Shown: positions 59,643 to 64,000 of the stretch, one piece after another | How the letters are laid out: each line of letters opens with the position of its first letter | Numbering within the stretch: the stretch's first letter is position 1 | DNA from: JBCDJG01 sp038748065 | GTDB lineage: Bacteria > Pseudomonadota > Gammaproteobacteria > Pseudomonadales > Halieaceae | DNA length: 64,000 nucleotides | Assembly: GCA_038748065.1 (NCBI GenBank) | Contig: JBCDJG010000021.1 | Location: 17,013 to 81,012, forward strand | Direction of reading: 5' to 3' | Translations under genes and position numbers: made by a program | The notes under the pieces: generated by a model | The model's database searches: none | Seen by the model: only the letters and a program-made list of their open reading frames with translations | Told to the model about the DNA's origin: nothing

Positions 59643-61028
59643 TTATTTGCTCGTGTCTACAGGCAGCTCCTCGGCAGGCTGGTTTGAAGCAATGACTCGA
59701 GATTCAACCCAGTGACCCTTGCGGTATCGGATCACCAGCATAATGGCCTTGATCCCATAGTCGGTAACCATGCAGGCGAACAGCCAGTAGACCGGCAGTG
59801 ACAGCCACGCAATAAGCACTGCGGGCAGCAGCCGGCCAGCGACAATCCCGCAAAAAGTGACCAGCAGCGGATACCGCGTGTCACCTGCCCCCCGTAGCGC
59901 ACTTGCGAGAGTAAATTCAATGGCCATCAGCGGCTGGCAGAACGCTATGATGTAGATAAACGCGACCGTGAGATCGATAACCTCCTCGGCCTCTATCATG
60001 AAGGCGGCCAGATCACGGGCGTACCACAGTAGGAAGACCGAAACGCCTGCCATGGCGGCTAAAGCCATCCGCAAAGACCGCCAGCCTGCACTTATGGCGG
60101 CCTCTGGATTTTGGGCTCCCAACTGCTGCCCAACTAGCGTCGCGGTGGCCATGCCGAAACCAAAACCGATGACGATGGGGAAGGACACCAGCGTGATTCC
60201 TATGCCATAGGCCGCGTAAGCCTCGGTACCGTAGAGCGCAACGATGGCGAAAAAGGCGAGGAAAGATAGCTGTACGACGCCTTGCTCAAGCAGGGCAGGC
60301 ATGCCGATACGAATGATCTGGCGAGCGCTGCTCCGATCAATACGCCACTGCTTCAGTGCTTTGACCTGGAATTGCCCCTTCCACCAAGCCATGACGAAAG
60401 CCACGGTAACCGTCGCCGCTGCGAGGCTGCCGCCGAGACTGAGTCCCGCCACACCGAGTTTGGGAAACGGGCCTATGCCATAAGCCATCAGGTATCCAAC
60501 CAGTACGTTCAACACGGAGCTGAAAAGCAGATACCACAAGGGGGTTATCACGTCGCCCGTTGCGCGTAGGGCTGTGGACAGCATCATATTGATGGCTGAA
60601 AACACGTTGAACAAGCTCATCCAGAAGATGAAACGCGCGGCATCCCTGGTGCTCTGTTCATCCAGACCGAACAAACCAGCAATTGCCATAGGTTGTAACA
60701 CCACGGGGGTTGAAACCAGCGCCGCCACCAGCATCGCCAAGGCGACGGATGTCCAGGATACGAGTTCGGCCTGCTCCCTGCTCCCCGATCCCCAGTGGCG
60801 TGCGACGAGGGCAGTGGCTGCCACCGATAGCCCCATCAATATCGCCTGAATCAGAAAGAACACCCGATGGCCGGTAGAAACGGCGGCCACCGCGCTAGTG
60901 CCTAAGCCCGCGGCCAACTTGATATGCATGAAGCCGACTGTGGTAAACAGGAGATTGGAGATAATGGTGGGCCAGGCCAGTTCCCAGACGCGGCGACTGG
61001 TGGAGGTGGATTGGCTGGAGTTAGTCAC
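59643..61028 (-). CDS. MATE family efflux transporter
   Basis: 461 residues, twelve helices in two homologous halves. RVWELAWPTIISNLLF start, GLSVAATALVARHWGSGSRE and FGMATATLVGQQLGAQNPEA are the equivalent motifs of the two halves. GTG start at 61028. Exports cationic or amphiphilic compounds using sodium or protons. The double-TetR regulator gene follows on the same strand after 27 bp. Confidence 0.94.
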   Translation of the reverse strand: MTNSSQSTSTSRRVWELAWPTIISNLLFTTVGFMHIKLAAGLGTSAVAAVSTGHRVFFLIQAILMGLSVAATALVARHWGSGSREQAELVSWTSVALAMLVAALVSTPVVLQPMAIAGLFGLDEQSTRDAARFIFWMSLFNVFSAINMMLSTALRATGDVITPLWYLLFSSVLNVLVGYLMAYGIGPFPKLGVAGLSLGGSLAAATVTVAFVMAWWKGQFQVKALKQWRIDRSSARQIIRIGMPALLEQGVVQLSFLAFFAIVALYGTEAYAAYGIGITLVSFPIVIGFGFGMATATLVGQQLGAQNPEAAISAGWRSLRMALAAMAGVSVFLLWYARDLAAFMIEAEEVIDLTVAFIYIIAFCQPLMAIEFTLASALRGAGDTRYPLLVTFCGIVAGRLLPAVLIAWLSLPVYWLFACMVTDYGIKAIMLVIRYRKGHWVESRVIASNQPAEELPVDTSK

Positions 61029-61113
61029 GTAGACAAGGAGCGCTGTATGTTGGGCGTGTGCTAGTTTAGCAGCGATAGGGCCTAAGCGCCCTTTATGCGC
61101 CCGTTATACGCTC

Positions 61114-61689
61114 TTAATGCGCCAGCGCGGCGCATTCTTCATGGCGAAAACAGTCCACAGTGTGGTCATTGACCATGCCGGTAGCCTGCATGTGGGCATA
61201 GACTATGGTGGAACCTACGAAGGTAAAACCGCGCTTTTTCAGGTCTTTGCTGATCGTATCTGACAGGGGAGTGCTGGCAGGTACTTCCTCCATGGAGCGC
61301 CAGTGGTTTTGTATGGGCGACCCATCCACGAAGCGCCATATATAGTTAGCGAAGCTCCCAAACTCATCCTGCACCGCCAGGAAACATCTTGCGTTGGTGC
61401 GCGCTCCAAAGACTTTTAATCTGTTGCGAATAATCGCTGGATTGGTAAGCAGCTCTTCCAGCTTCTCATCGGTATATTCCGCAATGCGGTTAGCGTTGAA
61501 GTTATCAAACGCCCGGCGATAACCCTCCCGCTTTTTGAGGACCGTTATCCAGGACAATCCGGCCTGTGCCCCCTCAAGGATTAAAAATTCGAATAGCGTC
61601 GGGTCGTCATAAACGGGGACTCCCCACTCCGAGTCGTGGTAGTCAACATAAAGGGGGTCTTCACCACACCATGCACAGCGTTTGCTCAT
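61114..61689 (-). CDS. tag: DNA-3-methyladenine glycosylase I
   Basis: 191 residues. Zinc ligands Cys5, His18, His176 and Cys180, spaced as in E. coli Tag. RCAWCGEDPLYVDYHDSEWG, the substrate pocket with FEFLILEGAQAGLSWITVLK, and NHWRSMEEVPASTPLSD. Removes 3-methyladenine from alkylated DNA. Divergent from the enoyl-CoA hydratase-like gene. Confidence 0.97.
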   Translation of the reverse strand: MSKRCAWCGEDPLYVDYHDSEWGVPVYDDPTLFEFLILEGAQAGLSWITVLKKREGYRRAFDNFNANRIAEYTDEKLEELLTNPAIIRNRLKVFGARTNARCFLAVQDEFGSFANYIWRFVDGSPIQNHWRSMEEVPASTPLSDTISKDLKKRGFTFVGSTIVYAHMQATGMVNDHTVDCFRHEECAALAH

Positions 61690-61773
61690 AACCTGCTTTC
61701 CCGGGTTTTGGCGGGGCAGTATGGCCTAGATTGCATCACTGTGCGAAACTTCGCCGCGCCGGAGGACTTGTCC

Positions 61774-62532
61774 ATGTCAGATACCATTCTTTATTCGCAG
61801 ATCGACCATGTCGCGCGCCTTACTCTGAACAACCCGTCGCGCCACAACTCGCTGGGCGGTGAGGAGCTGCGCGCTATTCAGGAGCAGCTCAGACGCCTTG
61901 CCTCAAATGACGAAGTGCGTGTGCTGGTTTTAACTGGTGCGGGCGAAAAAACCTTTTGTGCCGGAGCGGCCCTTGATCAATTGGGCAGCGGCGAGATCAG
62001 TGGTGACATGTTCCAGCAGACTACTAACCAGATTGCGGCGCTCGACATTCCAACAATCTGCGCCTTGAATGGCAACGTTTTCGGTGGTGGGGTAGAGCTC
62101 GCATTGAGCTGCGATTTTCGCCTGGGTATCGAGGGTACGCGTATGCGGGTTCCAGCAGCGGCGATCGGGCTCTGCTATCCCATCAGCGGCATTGAGCGTT
62201 TTGTAGAAAGGCTCGGATTGAACGTCGCCAAACGCCTGCTTGTTGCCGCTGAGACATTCGACTCAGAAGCGATGCTTGAGACAGGCTTTCTTGATCATCT
62301 CTTGTTGCCTTCACAGTTGATGCAAAAGACGAATGAACTGGCAGAGCAGATTGCGGCTTTGGCGCCTCTTTCGGTGGCAGCCATGAAGGGCATACTCCAG
62401 GAAGCAGCCAAAGGTGAAATAGATCGCGAAGTAGCGACAGCACTTTATGAGCGCTGCGCCAATTCTGAAGATTTAAAGGAAGGCTTCGCTGCTCAGAAGG
62501 CTAAGAGAACACCGGTGTTTACAGGTCGTTAG
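61774..62532 (+). CDS. enoyl-CoA hydratase/isomerase family protein
   Basis: 252 residues from ATG 61774 with GGAGG upstream. Crotonase fold: ARLTLNNPSRHNSLGGEEL, oxyanion segments FCAGAALDQLGS and NGNVFGGGVELALSCD. The usual hydratase glutamate segment (PE-x-x-x-G) reads VPAAAIGLCYPISG, so at least the first catalytic Glu is replaced by Ala; it may be an isomerase, hydrolase or non-hydratase member. Four-base overlap with the convergent sensor gene. Confidence 0.88.
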   Translation: MSDTILYSQIDHVARLTLNNPSRHNSLGGEELRAIQEQLRRLASNDEVRVLVLTGAGEKTFCAGAALDQLGSGEISGDMFQQTTNQIAALDIPTICALNGNVFGGGVELALSCDFRLGIEGTRMRVPAAAIGLCYPISGIERFVERLGLNVAKRLLVAAETFDSEAMLETGFLDHLLLPSQLMQKTNELAEQIAALAPLSVAAMKGILQEAAKGEIDREVATALYERCANSEDLKEGFAAQKAKRTPVFTGR

Positions 62533-64000
62533 CCGTCCCATGTATCAGGAATAGATACACAGACCTCAGTGCCGCCCGCATCTGGACACTCCAGCTGCCA
62601 TTCCATGTGCTTTGCTATTTCTACAACAAGCTGCATTTGGCCCTCGGTCGATAGCTTGGCTAGGCTATCGCGACTGTTTCCATTGTCTGAGACACAAAGC
62701 CTGTAGACTCTTTTGAGGTTTTGATCGTCCAGTGAAAGCGAAAGATCTATCTGGACGTAGTTCGCAGGCGAGTCGCTTCTGAAACGATTGCGCAGTACAT
62801 CGGATAAGAGCTCGGTGAGCAAGATTGCCAATGGCGACGCAATATCCATTGGTAGGTATCTCGACTTTACGTTGTTGATTATTGTGATGGTTTCTTTGTC
62901 CACGGCCGCCTCAGGCAGTAGCAGCTGAGTAAGGTCCTCGACATAGGGGCGCATATCTGCAAGTAACGCTTCGTCCTGATATAGCAAATGTGTTTCCAAG
63001 AGTCTCAGCGCAGAAAGTTGGCGCTCTCTCGCCGTATCACTCGGCGCCGCAACGAATTCATTGATCAGGTCCAGGGTCTGTATTGAGTGCCGCTTTGCGG
63101 TGGCAACCAGGTCTCTCTGGTAATCCAGCTGCTCGTGAAGCTCATCTATCGCAGCGTCAGCAGCTTCGTGCATCTGTGAAGCCCTTGCCTCGGCTTCTCG
63201 CGCGATGATCACTTGTTCCAGGTGTTTTCGATACATCCAAGCCACAAAGAGAAAAGCGCTCAAGTAGGCCAACCATGCCCACCATCGCAGCCAAGGTGCC
63301 GCGTTTTTGGTGATCACTAATGATGCACCGTCTCGATTCCAGATGCCCGATGAGTTGGCCCCCTGTACCCGTAATTTGTACTGCCCTGCTGGAAGGTTTG
63401 TATAGGTCGTGTAGTTCCGGGTGCCAGACTCTACCCAGCTTTCGTCGAAACCTTCCAGCATGTATCGATATCGGTTCTTACTGGGAGAAAGAAAGTCTAG
63501 AACGCTGAATTCGAAAGAGATGCTGTCGTCGTTGTGGTTTAGGTGGATTTCTTCAAGCAAGTAAGAAGGGACGGGCAATTCTAACTCGTTTCCGCTCAAA
63601 GCTATATTTGTGATCCTCACTTCTGAGTTTCGTGCTGACTTTATGACCTTATCAGGGTCAAATCGGTTATAGCCGTTGCCGCCCCCGATAAGTAAATTGC
63701 CTGATTCATCAATTGCGGCCGCACCAAAATTGAAGTCGCTTCCTTGCAAGCCGTCAGATGAATCGAACCTTGTGACAGCGCCAGTAGCCATATCCAGTCT
63801 GTAGAGACCGTTCGATGATGTCAGCCAAATTACGCCAGGTCGGGCTTCTTGAATCGAGTAAACTGATAGAGACTTATAATCATCGCCAAGATCAATGCGC
63901 TCCAGTGATAGGGAGGCAGGTGATCCAACTCTTTGGCTACTGCGGAATACGCCGCTATTCTGAGTTCCGATCCAAAAATCCCCAGAATCAGTTGGCAGGA
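62529..64000 (-). CDS. propeller / Y_Y_Y-domain sensor histidine-kinase-like protein (partial)
   Basis: The frame is open to the window edge, so the N-terminus is missing; 490 residues are visible. In order: two-component-propeller repeats (FWIGTQNSGVFR; GVIWLTSSNGLYRLD), a Y_Y_Y domain (YTTYTNLPAGQYKLRVQGAN), one transmembrane helix (WAWLAYLSAFLFVAWMY), a coiled coil, a DHp-like segment (KRHSIQTLDLINEF) and an ATPase-like end (SDNGNSRDSLAKL). The N-box reads ELLSDVLRNRF, with Asp where the metal-binding Asn is expected, so kinase activity is doubtful. No response regulator gene is seen. Periplasmic sensor at the inner membrane. Confidence 0.8.
   Translation of the reverse strand, partial: LPTDSGDFWIGTQNSGVFRSSQRVGSPASLSLERIDLGDDYKSLSVYSIQEARPGVIWLTSSNGLYRLDMATGAVTRFDSSDGLQGSDFNFGAAAIDESGNLLIGGGNGYNRFDPDKVIKSARNSEVRITNIALSGNELELPVPSYLLEEIHLNHNDDSISFEFSVLDFLSPSKNRYRYMLEGFDESWVESGTRNYTTYTNLPAGQYKLRVQGANSSGIWNRDGASLVITKNAAPWLRWWAWLAYLSAFLFVAWMYRKHLEQVIIAREAEARASQMHEAADAAIDELHEQLDYQRDLVATAKRHSIQTLDLINEFVAAPSDTARERQLSALRLLETHLLYQDEALLADMRPYVEDLTQLLLPEAAVDKETITIINNVKSRYLPMDIASPLAILLTELLSDVLRNRFRSDSPANYVQIDLSLSLDDQNLKRVYRLCVSDNGNSRDSLAKLSTEGQMQLVVEIAKHMEWQLECPDAGGTEVCVSIPDTWDG

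Noticed and set aside
1..64000. Prophage, insertion sequence, CRISPR array or defence island
   Set aside because: No transposase, integrase, phage structural gene, regular repeat-spacer pattern or known defence gene was found in either strand.

Overview
The window reads as chromosomal DNA of a gammaproteobacterium, most probably a marine member of the Cellvibrionales/Halieaceae (OM60/NOR5) type. The basis is the block smpB ... ratA-rnfH-bamE-fur-recN-hrcA-grpE-dnaK-dnaJ-dapB, a tmRNA gene with tag ANDDNYALAA, a one-cysteine Pseudomonas-like Fur, aceK, a wax-ester-synthase-type acyltransferase and many acyl-CoA dehydrogenases. The family-level placement is inference. GC content is fairly high and even. 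I see no phage, integrase, transposase, CRISPR array, rRNA or ordinary tRNA.

Layout. 1-2.4 kb: left-facing genes for a Tat-exported FAD amine oxidase (cut by the window edge), a small secreted protein and a DUF2817 metallopeptidase-like protein, divergent from a DUF819 membrane protein across a 20-bp near-palindrome. 3.7-6.4 kb: a translationally coupled left-facing trio of cytochrome c, FeS-type photolyase and SDR. 6.5-11.4 kb: aldehyde dehydrogenase, small membrane protein, ZIP transporter, ICMT-like methyltransferase, rhodanese, ferrochelatase. 11.6-21 kb: lipid block with an SDR, three acyl-CoA dehydrogenases, a GST, two adjacent ABC1/UbiB-type kinases and a convergent WS/DGAT acyltransferase. 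21-30.9 kb: accessory region with an MFS gene behind a strong terminator and a 36-codon ORF, secreted and membrane proteins, an HpcH-like/epimerase pair, a frameshifted glycosyltransferase, a DUF4892-OmpA protein and a protein with an unusual N-terminal sorting-signal-like segment. 31.2-33.8 kb: a compact AMP-ligase / alpha-beta hydrolase / acyl carrier protein operon. 33.8-38.5 kb: ssrA (tmRNA), a GT-C-like membrane protein, a beta-barrel-like protein and a D-aminoacylase-type amidohydrolase. 38.5-51.6 kb: core housekeeping (smpB, NSS transporter, ratA, rnfH, bamE, fur, recN, hrcA-grpE-dnaK-dnaJ, dapB, cnoX, a GT2-TPR protein). 51.7-58.3 kb: an acyl-CoA dehydrogenase pair with a luciferase-like oxidoreductase and SDR, then aceK and a histidine phosphatase. 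58.3-64 kb: a double-TetR regulator below a MATE pump, tag, an enoyl-CoA hydratase-like protein, and a sensor histidine-kinase-like protein cut by the right edge.

How it works together. Ribosome rescue (tmRNA and SmpB) and the HrcA/sigma32 chaperone block sit within 15 kb of each other. The acyl-CoA dehydrogenases, SDRs, enoyl-CoA hydratase, WS/DGAT and aceK fit a lifestyle using lipids or steroid/terpenoid-like carbon. The points most worth a second look are the short-ORF/terminator/MFS arrangement at 22.3-22.6 kb, the ligase-hydrolase-ACP cassette, the frameshifted glycosyltransferase, the double TetR with an inverted repeat over its start, and several family members lacking canonical catalytic residues.
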